Assembly: GCF_011947195.1 (NCBI RefSeq)
Contig: NZ_JAATVY010000015.1
Coordinates: 1 to 64,000, forward strand
DNA: 64,000 nt
Reading direction: 5' to 3'
Source of the DNA: Planosporangium thailandense
GTDB lineage: Bacteria; Actinomycetota; Actinomycetes; Mycobacteriales; Micromonosporaceae
Notes under the pieces: model-generated
What the model was told of the DNA's origin: nothing
Seen by the model: only the letters and a program-made list of their open reading frames with translations
Database searches by the model: none
Program-made: the position numbers and the translations under genes
Shown here: positions 53,120-63,044 of the stretch, in pieces
Layout: each line of letters begins with the position of its first letter
How positions within the stretch are numbered: the stretch's first letter is position 1

Positions 53120-56038
53120 TCAGTTCTTGAACGCCTGGAACTCCGCGATCCGGACCTGCTGGGCGTACGGGCTGCCCGTCGTGCAGTCGGTCGTGGTGGC
53201 CGGGTCGGCGTCCTGCTCACCGGCGTAGTCCGGGCCGCCGGTGCACTGGCTGGCCAGTACCTGCAGCCGCAGGTGCGTGGCGACCACCGGCTTGAACGTG
53301 AACGACCGCAGGTTCAGCTCGGGCGCGGTCGGCCGGAACTTGCCGCCGGGGAACGCGTCCGGGTTGCTGACGAACACCTGGCGGTACGAGCTGTCCTTGG
53401 TGCAGTCGGCGACCTTCGCGTCGCAGGCCAGCACCGCGAACGACCGCAGGGCGCTGAACCGGTTCTGCGAGCCGGTGTCGGCGTCCCCGGTGATCGCCGG
53501 GCGCAGCAGCGCGCTCACGTTCACCCGGCTGATCTCCTCGGGCTTGTCACCGGGGAGGTCCACGGTGACCTGCTTGCCCGCGACGCCGGTCAGCGACGCC
53601 CAGTCGGTCGACTCGGTGTCGTCGGCGATCTTGTCGAGGTTGATACCGTCGCCGGTCACCGTCGCGCCGGACGCGGTCGACGCCAGGTTGCGGCGCAGGT
53701 TCGGCCGCAGGTCCTTGGCCTTGCCGGCCTGGAACGTGTCGCTGAACTTCTCGCTGCCGAACCCGGCGCCGGTCACCGTGAAGGTGAACTCCTTGCCGGG
53801 CACGATCTGGAAGGTGGCCGGCAGCGGCGTGGCCGGGTCGGTGTCCGCGACCGGTACCGCCCGCGCCTCGTAGTCGCCCACGTACAGGCGCACGACGGCG
53901 TCCTTGCCGTCACCGGCCGGCCGCAGGGTGACGGTGGCGTTGTCGGCGTACGGGGAGGCGAAGCTCGGCGTGGGGTCGGTGTCGTCCGGGCCGCTGGCGG
54001 CGTCCCGGCCGAGCCCCGACTCGGCGAAGGCGTGCCAGATCAGATCCTGGTCCGCGCCGCCGAAGCGGGCGATGTCGGCGGCGAGCATGTTGTCGCGCAT
54101 GTCGACCATGCTGACCTGGCCGCTGGCCTGCAGCAGGAACGAGTCGAACATGAGCTGGATCCAGCGCCGGTTGCCCGGGCAGGACTCCACCGGCGTCGAA
54201 CCGTCGGCGCAGCTCTGCTGCAGTTGCGGCGTGCCGGCGCCGTACCGCTTGACGAACGCGTCGCGTACCCGCAGGTTCGTCGCGACCCAGATCTCGCCGT
54301 CGGAGTGCACTTCCGGTCCGACCAGGTCGAACCCGATGTCGGAGAAGTTCAGCGGGCTCTTGCTGGCGTCGTAGTCGCGGATACCCGTCTCGTTGTTACC
54401 GGTGACGTAGGTGCCGATGACGAACGGGGTGGCACCCGGCGCGCGCAGGTTGTTCTCGTACAGGTACTCGGCGGCGACCAGGTCGCTCCACGCCTCACCC
54501 ATCGAGCCGCCCTGGAACGAGGTGATCCCGGTGTCGGGGCCCGCGATCATACGGTTGGTGATCGCGTGCGTGTACTCGTGCCCGACGACGGTCATGTCGT
54601 AGTCACCGTCGACGCACGGCGGGTACGCGCTACCGGCCTGCGGCTGCCACAGGTACATGTTCGTGCTCGGCAGCGCGCCATCGCGCGGAGTCGACTGGTT
54701 CGCGTTGTTGCGGGAGCCGCCGAGGGCGTTGGACTGCGCCCGGCCCTGCTCGGCGTCGCCGCCCTTGCCGGCCCCGGAGAGGTTGACCGCCTGCAGGTTC
54801 CAGGTCACCTCGGTGAAGCCCAGGTGGTACGCGAAGTCGTGCATCCGGTTGTGCTGCGCGAACAGGTTGGTCACGGCGGCGTCGGCGTCGTTGCGCTGGG
54901 CCGACGTGAACCCGGCCGGGTTGCACTGCGCCTGGTGCCACTGGTCGGTGAACGGGTAGGTGTAGGTACGGCTCGGGCTGAGCGTCGCGGTCGGCGACGC
55001 GCTGCCGGCGCCCCAGCGCACGGTGTCGTTCGCGGCGTTGCCCACCGAGGTGCCGGTCGGCTTGCCGGTCGCGAGGTCGACGTCCCACGCCTTGCCGCTC
55101 ACCGGGTCGCGGACCGTCTGCGTGCAGCCCGGCTGCGGGTTGAGGCACCAGTGCGTCCGCGGGTCGGTGCCCGGCGCGATGCTGCTCGGCGGGGTCGCCG
55201 GGAACACGGCCCAGTCGGGGTTGTCGGAGTCGAAGTTCACCAGGTCCTCACGGAGCAGGACCTCGCCGGTACGCCCGTCGACGTAGGTGGTGTACGCCGT
55301 CGGGTCGGTGGCGCCGTTCGCGATCAAGGTGACCGAGTAGGCCGCGCGCGGACCGTTGTCCGGGGTCGGCACCGCGACCTCGTAGACGTCCGACGAGGTG
55401 ACCTGGCCGGCGGTCAGCCCGGCGTCACGCAGCGCCGCGTCGGTGGCTTCGGCGGGCATGAGGGTGGCCGGCTGCGGCGCACTGGTGTCCCGGGACAGCG
55501 ACGAGCTGACCCGGAGCACCTTACCGTGGTCGACCAGTACGCTGACCAGGCCGTCGTGACCGGACGGCAGGTCACCGAAGCGCTGCCGCAGCTGTACCAC
55601 CGAGGCGCCGCCCAGCGGCTGCACGAGGACGGTCTGCATCGTCTCGACCGAGGCCTCGTCGATACCGAACAGCTCGTGGTTGGACACGAGGAACTGCCGG
55701 ACGGCGGATTCCGGGTCCGCGGGCAGGTCGGTCGCCAGGGCTTTGTCCGGGCCGATCGCCTCCGGCGTGCCCAGCTGGTTCCAGCGCACCGTGCCGAACC
55801 GGCCGGCGAGCGCGCGCTGCCGGGCGCTCGGTGACACGGTGCCCTTCCGGTTGTCCTTGCCGCGCGGGCCGTGGCCCTCGCCCAACACGTCTGACGCGTG
55901 CGGTGGATTCGGGCCGTGGCCGGGCCCGGCGTTCGCCGGCGTGACGCCGGCCATGCTGCCTGCGACCGCGACGGCCGCCAACAGGTAGACGGGCCGCAAT
56001 CGCCGCCCGGCGCGCGTTGTCCACACAGGTCTGCGCAC
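53120..56038 (-). CDS. Secreted M36 fungalysin-family metalloprotease
   Basis: 972 residues from a GTG with GAAGAGG upstream. A signal peptide (to about residue 37, PANA) precedes an FTP propeptide (~80-260). The M36 catalytic domain has the zinc motif HEYTH at 487-491, the downstream Glu of GGSMGEAWSDLVAAEYL, and TEVTWNLQ/NRMHDFAYHLGF. Residues ~690-770 resemble a PA or beta-sandwich insert. The last ~170 residues look like an F5/8-type (discoidin-like) module for binding glycans or surfaces. It digests extracellular protein. The upstream region 56100-56150 is unusually AT-rich, a likely promoter. Confidence 0.9.
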   Translation of the reverse strand: MRRPVWTTRAGRRLRPVYLLAAVAVAGSMAGVTPANAGPGHGPNPPHASDVLGEGHGPRGKDNRKGTVSPSARQRALAGRFGTVRWNQLGTPEAIGPDKALATDLPADPESAVRQFLVSNHELFGIDEASVETMQTVLVQPLGGASVVQLRQRFGDLPSGHDGLVSVLVDHGKVLRVSSSLSRDTSAPQPATLMPAEATDAALRDAGLTAGQVTSSDVYEVAVPTPDNGPRAAYSVTLIANGATDPTAYTTYVDGRTGEVLLREDLVNFDSDNPDWAVFPATPPSSIAPGTDPRTHWCLNPQPGCTQTVRDPVSGKAWDVDLATGKPTGTSVGNAANDTVRWGAGSASPTATLSPSRTYTYPFTDQWHQAQCNPAGFTSAQRNDADAAVTNLFAQHNRMHDFAYHLGFTEVTWNLQAVNLSGAGKGGDAEQGRAQSNALGGSRNNANQSTPRDGALPSTNMYLWQPQAGSAYPPCVDGDYDMTVVGHEYTHAITNRMIAGPDTGITSFQGGSMGEAWSDLVAAEYLYENNLRAPGATPFVIGTYVTGNNETGIRDYDASKSPLNFSDIGFDLVGPEVHSDGEIWVATNLRVRDAFVKRYGAGTPQLQQSCADGSTPVESCPGNRRWIQLMFDSFLLQASGQVSMVDMRDNMLAADIARFGGADQDLIWHAFAESGLGRDAASGPDDTDPTPSFASPYADNATVTLRPAGDGKDAVVRLYVGDYEARAVPVADTDPATPLPATFQIVPGKEFTFTVTGAGFGSEKFSDTFQAGKAKDLRPNLRRNLASTASGATVTGDGINLDKIADDTESTDWASLTGVAGKQVTVDLPGDKPEEISRVNVSALLRPAITGDADTGSQNRFSALRSFAVLACDAKVADCTKDSSYRQVFVSNPDAFPGGKFRPTAPELNLRSFTFKPVVATHLRLQVLASQCTGGPDYAGEQDADPATTTDCTTGSPYAQQVRIAEFQAFKN

Positions 56039-56285
56039 TGATTACCTCTTCGTTCCGGGGTTGTGAATGGGGGGTGTCAGTCGGGCTGACCGTGGAACGG
56101 CCGGCCGGGGTACGGAAAGTTGCAAATAAGTAAACGTTTGAATGTGGTCGGGGTTACTGCGACAGTCCGTAAGGACCCGACCCGGACGCCAGCCCTCACA
56201 CTTTCGGGTAGTCGAGGGGGTAACGGGGACCCGGGGCCGCGCTCAAACGGCGGTCCGCCACCAGATCCACCGGCCTGGCGGCGCG

Positions 56286-57593
56286 CTACCGCTCGGGACG
56301 ACGAACGCCTCGTCTCCCCGCGGAGGGAGATCGCGCGGAAGAGATCGCTCGGGAGGAGATCACGCGGTACGCGCGACCCGCTGCCGCCGTGACGGCCGCC
56401 TCCAGGGGGCCCCGCCCCGTCACCCGCCGCCACGCCGCGGCGAAGACGAGCGAGACGACGACCATGACGACGTACAACGCCGCCTGCTGATCGCTCAGGA
56501 TGCCGGTCGCCAGAAACAGAACGTGCGTGGAGTACAGCGTCAGGGTCATGCTGCCCGCCGCCGCGACCGGGAACAGCAGCCGCGCGATGAGAGCGGCTCG
56601 GGTGACGAGCAGCGCAGCGCCGAGCAGCGCGGTCGCCGAGCCCAGCGTGTGCAGCAGGTCGATCGGCGTACTGGAGTGCGGCGCCCGGACCGCGAGCCAC
56701 CACCAGGACGACGACGTACGGTCGGGATCCCACAGGATGACGCTGGTGGCCGAAGGGCCGTCGGCGTGGGCCGACGCGGCATCGCGCAGGTGACGCAGGC
56801 CGCCCAGCGGAAAGAGCAGCACGGACGACGTGAGCCAGGCGGAGACGGCCACGGCGAGCCCGGCACCGAACAACCACGCCGCGACCCGCGTCGAGGCCAG
56901 ATCGAGCTGACCGATCGCCAGCCCCGCGCAGATGTAGGCCATCCACACCAACGCCGGGTAGGTGCCGGTGACGAGCAGCTTGTCGAGGAACCGGGCCGGA
57001 TGCTCGACCAGTAACGGGAACGTCGGGTTGCCGGGACGGGTACCCAGCGGATTGCTGCCCGTGGCCTGCATCAGCACCGGCACGACCACCGCGATGCCGG
57101 CGGCGGCGAACGCGAGGACGCGCGGGCCGAGGCTCAGCAACGGGATCGCGAGCAGGAAGAACATCGCGTAGTACGGCAGGATCACGGCGACGTCGCCGAC
57201 GAATCCGAGCGCCAGGCCGATGGCGCCGATACAGAGCGCGCGTGCCGCGACGGCGCCGGCGACGGCGATGCGGTTGCGCTCCCGGAGCGTACGCGGCCCG
57301 CCGGTGATCCAGCTCAGGCTGACCCCGGCGAGCAGGGCGAAGGTCGCCGCGGACCGGCCCGCGGCCACCACCGTCGCCAGCGAGGCCCTGCCGTCGTGGT
57401 CGAAGGTGTCGAACACGTGGACCGCCATCATGCCGACCAGTGCGAGGCCGCGGGCGACGTCGACGCCGACGATCCGTGGCCTCGCCCCGCCCGCGTGACC
57501 GCCCGACGGACGTCCGGCGGGCGCCACCAGCGCGCCACCGGTGCCGGTGGGATCCGCGTCGCCGCCGGCCGGCGGACTACCGCGCCACGTCAA
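56286..57593 (-). CDS. DUF1624/DUF418-like membrane acyltransferase
   Basis: A 435-residue membrane protein with about 10 helices. The N-terminal RIVGVDVARGLALVGMMAVHVFD and HSSTPIDLLHTLGSATALLGAALL match the heparan-alpha-glucosaminide N-acetyltransferase-like/DUF418 superfamily, which transfers acyl groups across membranes. A Gly/Pro-rich N-terminal tail and an Arg/Ser-rich C-terminal tail are low complexity. It lies between the fungalysin and the Pls-like synthetase in the same direction, but a 40-bp palindrome separates it from the latter. Confidence 0.78.
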   Translation of the reverse strand: MTWRGSPPAGGDADPTGTGGALVAPAGRPSGGHAGGARPRIVGVDVARGLALVGMMAVHVFDTFDHDGRASLATVVAAGRSAATFALLAGVSLSWITGGPRTLRERNRIAVAGAVAARALCIGAIGLALGFVGDVAVILPYYAMFFLLAIPLLSLGPRVLAFAAAGIAVVVPVLMQATGSNPLGTRPGNPTFPLLVEHPARFLDKLLVTGTYPALVWMAYICAGLAIGQLDLASTRVAAWLFGAGLAVAVSAWLTSSVLLFPLGGLRHLRDAASAHADGPSATSVILWDPDRTSSSWWWLAVRAPHSSTPIDLLHTLGSATALLGAALLVTRAALIARLLFPVAAAGSMTLTLYSTHVLFLATGILSDQQAALYVVMVVVSLVFAAAWRRVTGRGPLEAAVTAAAGRAYRVISSRAISSARSPSAGRRGVRRPER

Positions 57594-57634
57594 ACCCGAA
57601 TCTCCGAAGTCTCGCGCGGGTACCGGCGCCCCTC

Positions 57635-57674
57635 CCCGGCCCGGAGCGTCCCACGTGGGACGCTCCGGGCCGGG
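57635..57674. terminator. 40-bp perfect palindrome, probable terminator
   Basis: Bases 57635-57654 are exactly complementary to 57655-57674 with no spacer (centre CCCAC/GTGGG). It lies 60 bases after the Pls-like synthetase stop and 41 bases before the acyltransferase start. It most likely terminates the synthetase transcript. Confidence 0.8.
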
Positions 57675-57733
57675 CGGGACGGACGCCGACCGCCAGCGGC
57701 GTCACCGGGCGCCGGCGAGGCCGGCCGATGACC

Positions 57734-60700
57734 TCACTGTCGCTCGGGTACGGCGGACTTGCGCGTGGATGCGGCGGACTTGCGCGTGGATCCGGCGGCC
57801 CTGCGCACCCGTTCGCGCGGCAGCGAGTGCCGGGGTGGGGCGGCGGCGCCGGACGCGGCGACGACCGACGGCGCCGGCCGTGCGAGCGTGGCCGTGGGCA
57901 GGCCCACGCGCGCGGTCTCCGGAGCGGGCCTGGCCGGGTTTCCGCCCCACCGCGCGTGCGCCGGTACCTCCTCGCCCTTCATGAGGAAGGAGTCGGCATC
58001 GAGCAGTACGCCGTCGCCCATCGTCACGCCGTAGTGGACGAAGGCGCTGACGCCCAACGTGCAACCGTCGCCGATCGTGGTGCGATCCGACTTGAACGTG
58101 CCGTCTTCGAGCGAGTGACACTGGATCATGGTGGTGCTGTTGAGCGTGCAGTCGCGCCCGATGGTGACGAGCGTCTTCTCCGGTATGCCACATCCGTCGT
58201 CGAAGAGCCTGGCGCCGACCCGGACGCCGAGCGTCCGCAGGATCAGCCCCTTGAACGGGGTACCGTTCAACATCACGAAGTCGCCGGCCAACAGCTTCCA
58301 GATACGTTCGTGCCGCCAGAAGTACGGGTCGTAGATCGAGCAGAACCGCGGGGTCAGGGACCGGAACCCGGTGGCGGCGCGCTCGATCAGGATCGAGTAC
58401 CCGGTGCCGAACACGACGATGGTCGCCATGGCCGTCGCGACCCACACGTCGCCGAACTGGTCTTCGAGGTGGTCCGCGGCAACCAGCGCGATCAGCATCG
58501 TGACGTAGAACTGGATCCAGCGCAGGAACAGGAACAGCCCCATGGTGGCGATGTTGTATCTGTTCTTGGCGGACAGGCGGCGGCGGAACTCGTCGCCGCT
58601 CTTGAGGTGGTCGAAGCTGCTGTCGCGCTGGACCGACCGCGGAATCTCGAAGGGCGGTGAGCCGAGCAGCCCGACGTCTCGACGGATCTTCCCGTCGATC
58701 GGGACCATCGTCTTCGTCCCGAGCAGGCAGTTGTCACCCAGCTTGGCGGCCGCGGGGTAGACGATGACGTTGCCGAAGAAGCTGTTCGAGCTGACCGCCA
58801 CCGGCGTGGCCCGGAAGGACGTGCTGGAGAATTCGGCGTTCATCAGGGACAGCCCGTCGGAGACCATCGTCCCGGTGCCGATGGTGCTCAGGTACGGCGA
58901 CTCGTGCCGCTGCGAGGACCCGAAGTTCGACCCCGTCTGCACCAACCCGGGCATGCGGTACCCGAGCGCGCGCAGGTAGTGGACGATGTAGGAGCTGTCG
59001 CCGAACAGGGTCATGTAGACGTCGGTGTTGGTCAGGCGCGAGATCGTGCGCTGGAGCCAGTAGTGGAAGCCGTACAGGGGATAGACCTTGCCCGGCTTGA
59101 TCCCCAGGTTGAGCACGCGCGGCACGGTGAGCACGGCGACGAGTCCGATGAACAGGCCGCCGAAGAACACCACGAAGGAGACGGCCAGCAGGCCGAGGTA
59201 GAACCCCCAGCCCGCGAGGTCCACCTCGTCGGAGTCCACGAGCCGGCTGAGCATCGGAAGCCGGGCCACCAGTCCGTTGAGGACGAGGAGCGCCACCGGT
59301 ACGGCCAGCACGAGCCGGTTCAGCAACTGCATCGTGCCGTAGCAGAACCTCCGCAGGGTGCCACACCTGGCCGGTGCCACGGTCCGGTAGTCCACCTCGG
59401 CCGGCTGCGCCGGCGACCCGTGCCAGCGCTGGCCGGCGGGTACGGCCTGCGAGCTGTACAGGGCGGAGGCGTGTCCGAGCTGGGCGCCGTCGCCCATGGA
59501 GACCCCGATGTCAAGGACCGTGTTCTCACCGATCAGCACGTCCTTGCCGAGGGTGACCGGGCCGGTCTCGATCAGGCCGTCACGAGCCCGGTAGCAGCTG
59601 AAGTTCGACTCCTTGCGGATGACGGTGCCCGCGCCGATGGTGAGCAGGTCGGTGCAGACCGGCATGCTCGTCGAGAAGATCGTCACCCCCGGGCCGATCT
59701 TCGCGCCCAGCGCCCGCAGGTAGAGCACGTAGATCGGCGAGCCGACGAACGTCCTCAGGGGGCTCGCGCGGATCAGCGACTTCACCAGCCAGAACCGCAG
59801 GTACCTCAGGCTCCAGATGGGGATCTCCTGAGTTTTCCACCGGCCGACGAGGGTCCACTTCGCCACGATCGGCAACACGCACAGGGCCAGGAAGGCCAGC
59901 TCGGTGACGACCACCGACCGCAGGTAACTACTGGTCAGATCGTCGGCGTCCCAGATCCACTGGAACGCCGCGACCACCCCGACCGCGCTGACATAGGCAG
60001 CCACGAGGAACAGCAGCAGCTGCAGCGCCCCGCAGAGCAGGTACCGCGGCGTGCTGACCCGCGTCAGCGGCCGACGGGGGGCCGGGGCCGCCGACGCGGC
60101 GGCCGGCGCCGCGTCGCCGAGCGCCGCGGCGAGGCTGGAGATCGTGGGGTGCAGGTAGACGTCTCTGATCGACACCGGCGGTAGCTCGGGCCGCTCCCGG
60201 ACCCGGGCACAGAAGTGCGCCATCAGCAGCGAGTTGGCGCCGAGATCGTCGAAGAAGTGACTGTCGATCGACACCAGCTCGACGCGCAGCACCTGGGCCA
60301 GCGCGTCGGCGAGCAGCTTCTCGGTCCTGTTGGTGGGAGCCACGTAGGCGCGCAGAGCGCCGATGCTGCGCGGACCCTTGGGCGGGGGCAGGCTCTTGCG
60401 GTCGGCCTTGCCGCTGGGCAACATCGGGACGACCGCGAGCGGTTCGAGGTACGCGGGGACCATGTACGCCGGCAGGTGGGCGCGCAGCTCGTCGTAGATC
60501 CGTTTCTGGTCCACGCTCGCGGTGCCGGCGCTCAGGCTGTAGTACCCGACCAGCTCCACCATCCCGGCCGTCGGCTCGTACGTGTCGACCACCGCCTGCG
60601 CGATCCCCGGCACCTGCGCCAGGACCGACTCGATCTCCGTCAGCTCGACGCGGTACCCCCTGATCTTGACCTGCGTGTCGGCGCGGCCGTGGTACTCGAT

Positions 60701-62029
60701 CTCACCGTTGTCGAGTAGCCGCCCGAGGTCGCCGGTGCGGTACAGGCGGCCACCGCCGGGCGCCAGCGGGTGCGTGACGAACCGGTCAGCGGTGAGGTCG
60801 GGGCGGCCCACGTACCCGCGCGCCACTCCCGGGCCGCCGATGCAGATCTCGCCCACCGCGCCGGCCGGCACCGGGGCCAGGTCGTCGTCGAGCAGGACGA
60901 CCTCGTACGTGGGAAGTGGCCGGCCGATCGTCACCGGGCGGCCGGCCCGCAGCTCGCCCCAGGTCGCGGTGACGGTGGCCTCGGTCGGGCCGTAGGTGTT
61001 CAGGATGCGTCGGCCCGGCGCGCTCCAGCGCTCGACGAGCTCGGCCGGGCACGCCTCCCCGCCGACGATCAGGGTCCGGACCTTCGGCAGGTCGCGGGGG
61101 ACGGTCGACAGCAGCGTGGGTACGCAGTAGAAGACCGTGACGCCCGTGTCGTCGAGGAAGTCGGCCAGCTCGGAACCGAGCCGCCGCGAGTCGGTCGGCC
61201 CGACCACGAGCGTCGCTCCCACCGCGAAGGTGGGCCAGATCTCCTCCATGGAGAAGTCGAAGGAGATGGTCATGCCCTGGTAGACGCGATCGGTCGGGCG
61301 GACGTCGTACACGTCGGGCACGACGCTGATGAAGTTGCAGATGCTCGACTGTGCGACCTCGACACCCTTCGGTCGGCCGCTGGAGCCCGACGTGTAGATC
61401 ACGTAGCAGGGCGGGTCGCCGTCCTCGTCGATCCTCGGGCGCGTCGCGGGGCACCTGGTCAGGGCCGCGCCGAGCCGGTCGAGGCTGAGGACCGGACAGG
61501 CCAGGTCGACCGTGACCGCGGCGAGCTCCGTCGTCGAGATCAGGAGATCGAGTCCGGCATCGTCCACGATGTACCCGACCCGGTCGCGCGGAGATCCGGC
61601 GTCGATCGGCACGAAGGCGGCACCGGTCTTGAGCACCGCAAGCAGCGAGACGTACGTCTGTGCCGACCGGTGCAGGACGATGCCGACGCGGTTGCCGCGT
61701 CCGATGCCCAGCCCGATCAGGAGGTGCGCGAGCCGGTTGGCCCGCTCGTCCAGTTCCCGGTACGTCATGCGCCGACCGGCGTCCTCCAGCGCGACCTTGT
61801 CCGGCATGCGGTCGCAGGTCGCCTCGAAGAAGTGGTGGAGGCGGCCGGCGCGGCGCGGGCCGGGTGGGCGGTGGGAGATCGTCTTCGCCGGGCGCGCGGG
61901 CGCCGCACCGGGACGCACCGCCCGCTGGCTGCTCAACGGTTTCGACCTCTGCCGAGGTGCGCCCGCCACTCGTCGATGGCTCGCGCCTTTGGCGGCGGGC
62001 AGGGAAGTAGGGCTCGTTGGATCGGTCAT
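57734..62029 (-). CDS. Pls/PosA-family non-ribosomal peptide synthetase
   Basis: 1431 residues from ATG 62029, with GGAGG at a long spacing. An Arg/Pro-rich leader precedes the adenylation domain (~60-560) with core motifs YTSGSSGRPKG, NTYGPTEATV, YRTGDLGR, VKIRGYRVELTEIE and PSGKADRKSLP. The carrier domain has its phosphopantetheine Ser600 in LGANSLL. No condensation or thioesterase domain follows. Instead there are about six TM helices and left-handed beta-helix hexapeptide segments (IGPGVTIFSTSM; IGENTVLDIG; LGDNCLLGTKTMVPIDG; IGDGCTLGVSAF), as in epsilon-poly-lysine synthetase (Pls) and PosA. The pocket motif FDFSMEEIW puts Glu at the site that selects basic side chains, so a basic amino acid monomer is likely. 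A basic repeat (STRKSA twice) ends the protein. Longer than Pls by about 110 residues. Confidence 0.85.
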   Translation of the reverse strand: MTDPTSPTSLPAAKGASHRRVAGAPRQRSKPLSSQRAVRPGAAPARPAKTISHRPPGPRRAGRLHHFFEATCDRMPDKVALEDAGRRMTYRELDERANRLAHLLIGLGIGRGNRVGIVLHRSAQTYVSLLAVLKTGAAFVPIDAGSPRDRVGYIVDDAGLDLLISTTELAAVTVDLACPVLSLDRLGAALTRCPATRPRIDEDGDPPCYVIYTSGSSGRPKGVEVAQSSICNFISVVPDVYDVRPTDRVYQGMTISFDFSMEEIWPTFAVGATLVVGPTDSRRLGSELADFLDDTGVTVFYCVPTLLSTVPRDLPKVRTLIVGGEACPAELVERWSAPGRRILNTYGPTEATVTATWGELRAGRPVTIGRPLPTYEVVLLDDDLAPVPAGAVGEICIGGPGVARGYVGRPDLTADRFVTHPLAPGGGRLYRTGDLGRLLDNGEIEYHGRADTQVKIRGYRVELTEIESVLAQVPGIAQAVVDTYEPTAGMVELVGYYSLSAGTASVDQKRIYDELRAHLPAYMVPAYLEPLAVVPMLPSGKADRKSLPPPKGPRSIGALRAYVAPTNRTEKLLADALAQVLRVELVSIDSHFFDDLGANSLLMAHFCARVRERPELPPVSIRDVYLHPTISSLAAALGDAAPAAASAAPAPRRPLTRVSTPRYLLCGALQLLLFLVAAYVSAVGVVAAFQWIWDADDLTSSYLRSVVVTELAFLALCVLPIVAKWTLVGRWKTQEIPIWSLRYLRFWLVKSLIRASPLRTFVGSPIYVLYLRALGAKIGPGVTIFSTSMPVCTDLLTIGAGTVIRKESNFSCYRARDGLIETGPVTLGKDVLIGENTVLDIGVSMGDGAQLGHASALYSSQAVPAGQRWHGSPAQPAEVDYRTVAPARCGTLRRFCYGTMQLLNRLVLAVPVALLVLNGLVARLPMLSRLVDSDEVDLAGWGFYLGLLAVSFVVFFGGLFIGLVAVLTVPRVLNLGIKPGKVYPLYGFHYWLQRTISRLTNTDVYMTLFGDSSYIVHYLRALGYRMPGLVQTGSNFGSSQRHESPYLSTIGTGTMVSDGLSLMNAEFSSTSFRATPVAVSSNSFFGNVIVYPAAAKLGDNCLLGTKTMVPIDGKIRRDVGLLGSPPFEIPRSVQRDSSFDHLKSGDEFRRRLSAKNRYNIATMGLFLFLRWIQFYVTMLIALVAADHLEDQFGDVWVATAMATIVVFGTGYSILIERAATGFRSLTPRFCSIYDPYFWRHERIWKLLAGDFVMLNGTPFKGLILRTLGVRVGARLFDDGCGIPEKTLVTIGRDCTLNSTTMIQCHSLEDGTFKSDRTTIGDGCTLGVSAFVHYGVTMGDGVLLDADSFLMKGEEVPAHARWGGNPARPAPETARVGLPTATLARPAPSVVAASGAAAPPRHSLPRERVRRAAGSTRKSAASTRKSAVPERQ

Positions 62030-62240
62030 GGAAAGGTAGTCCTCCGCACCGGTTGCGGTAGGCGCGCGGGCAGGCGGCAGCGACAGCCGGCCGGCGGATA
62101 CGCGGGCAGGCTGATGTCGCCGCCTACGCCTTCGCGCGCGCGGCATATGGGGTTTCGCCTGGGGGATCAGCGGATCGGTACCAGAACCCTGGGAGCGCGG
62201 GTCCACGTCTCGCATCAGCGAACCGGGCACCGACCTCTTG

Positions 62241-63044
62241 TCATCTGAGCTCCAGCGTGCAGCACTTGACCGCGCCACCCGCCTTCAGCAGTTCGGAGAC
62301 GTCGACGCCGGTCACCTCGAAGCCGCGGCTGCGCAGTTCGGCCACCAGGTGCCTGGCGGCCTGCGGCAGGACGACGTGGCGACCGTCGGAGACCGCGTTG
62401 ATCCCGAGTACGGCCGCGTCGTCGTCGGTCGCGACGATCGCGTCCGGGTACAACTGGCGCAGCAACTTCTGGCTGCCCGGTGAGAACGCCGGCGGGTAGT
62501 ACATGATCTCGTTGTCGTCGAGCACCGCGAGCGCGGTGTCGAGGTGGTAGAAGCGCTCGTCGACCAGCACGAGGCTGATCACCGGCAGCCCGAAGATCTC
62601 CTGGGCCTCGCCGTGCGCGCCGCGGTCGGTCCGGAACCCGGCGCCCGCCAGAATCCTCGGGCCGGCCACCACGAAGTCGCCCTCCCCTTCGTTGATCAGC
62701 ACCGGCTCACGCACGTCGGCGTAGCCGTGGTGGTGGAACCACGTGCGGTACGCCGCGGCTTCGTCGGCCCGCTCCGCATGCCGGAACCGGGCCAGCAGAA
62801 CGCTGCCGTCCACAACGGTCGCCGCGTTGGCGGTGAACACCATGTCCGGCAGGCCGGGCACCGGCTCGATCGTCTCGACCGCGTGGCCGTGCGCCAGATA
62901 GGTATCACGAAGTCGTTCCCACTGCGCCATGGCGATGGCACGGTCCACCGGTTTCGCCGGGTCCATCCATGGGTTGATGGAGTAGGCCACATCGAAGTAG
63001 GCCGGTGGACACATCAGGTAACGTCGTCGGGTCGCGGTTCGCAT
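62241..63044 (-). CDS. Dimethylargininase/arginine-deiminase-family hydrolase
   Basis: 267 residues of the guanidino-group-modifying superfamily. The N-terminal MCPPAYFDVAYSINPWMD, substrate loop DMVFTANAATV, acidic GEGDFVV, catalytic His in FYHLDTALAVLDD and terminal Cys in GGAVKCCTLELR fit short actinobacterial dimethylargininases (DdaH). They hydrolyse methylated arginines or arginine to citrulline. It lies 211 bases upstream of the synthetase gene in the same direction with no hairpin between, so it may supply or modify an amino acid for it. AGGAC lies before the ATG. Confidence 0.82.
   Translation of the reverse strand: MRTATRRRYLMCPPAYFDVAYSINPWMDPAKPVDRAIAMAQWERLRDTYLAHGHAVETIEPVPGLPDMVFTANAATVVDGSVLLARFRHAERADEAAAYRTWFHHHGYADVREPVLINEGEGDFVVAGPRILAGAGFRTDRGAHGEAQEIFGLPVISLVLVDERFYHLDTALAVLDDNEIMYYPPAFSPGSQKLLRQLYPDAIVATDDDAAVLGINAVSDGRHVVLPQAARHLVAELRSRGFEVTGVDVSELLKAGGAVKCCTLELR

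Noticed and set aside
52901-55834. 977-codon plus-strand frame over the fungalysin gene
   Set aside because: Composition is typical of a shadow frame (Arg/Val/Gly), while the minus strand has HEYTH and the full M36 architecture.
58904-62248. Two long plus-strand frames over the Pls-like synthetase
   Set aside because: No motifs; the minus strand has all adenylation core motifs.
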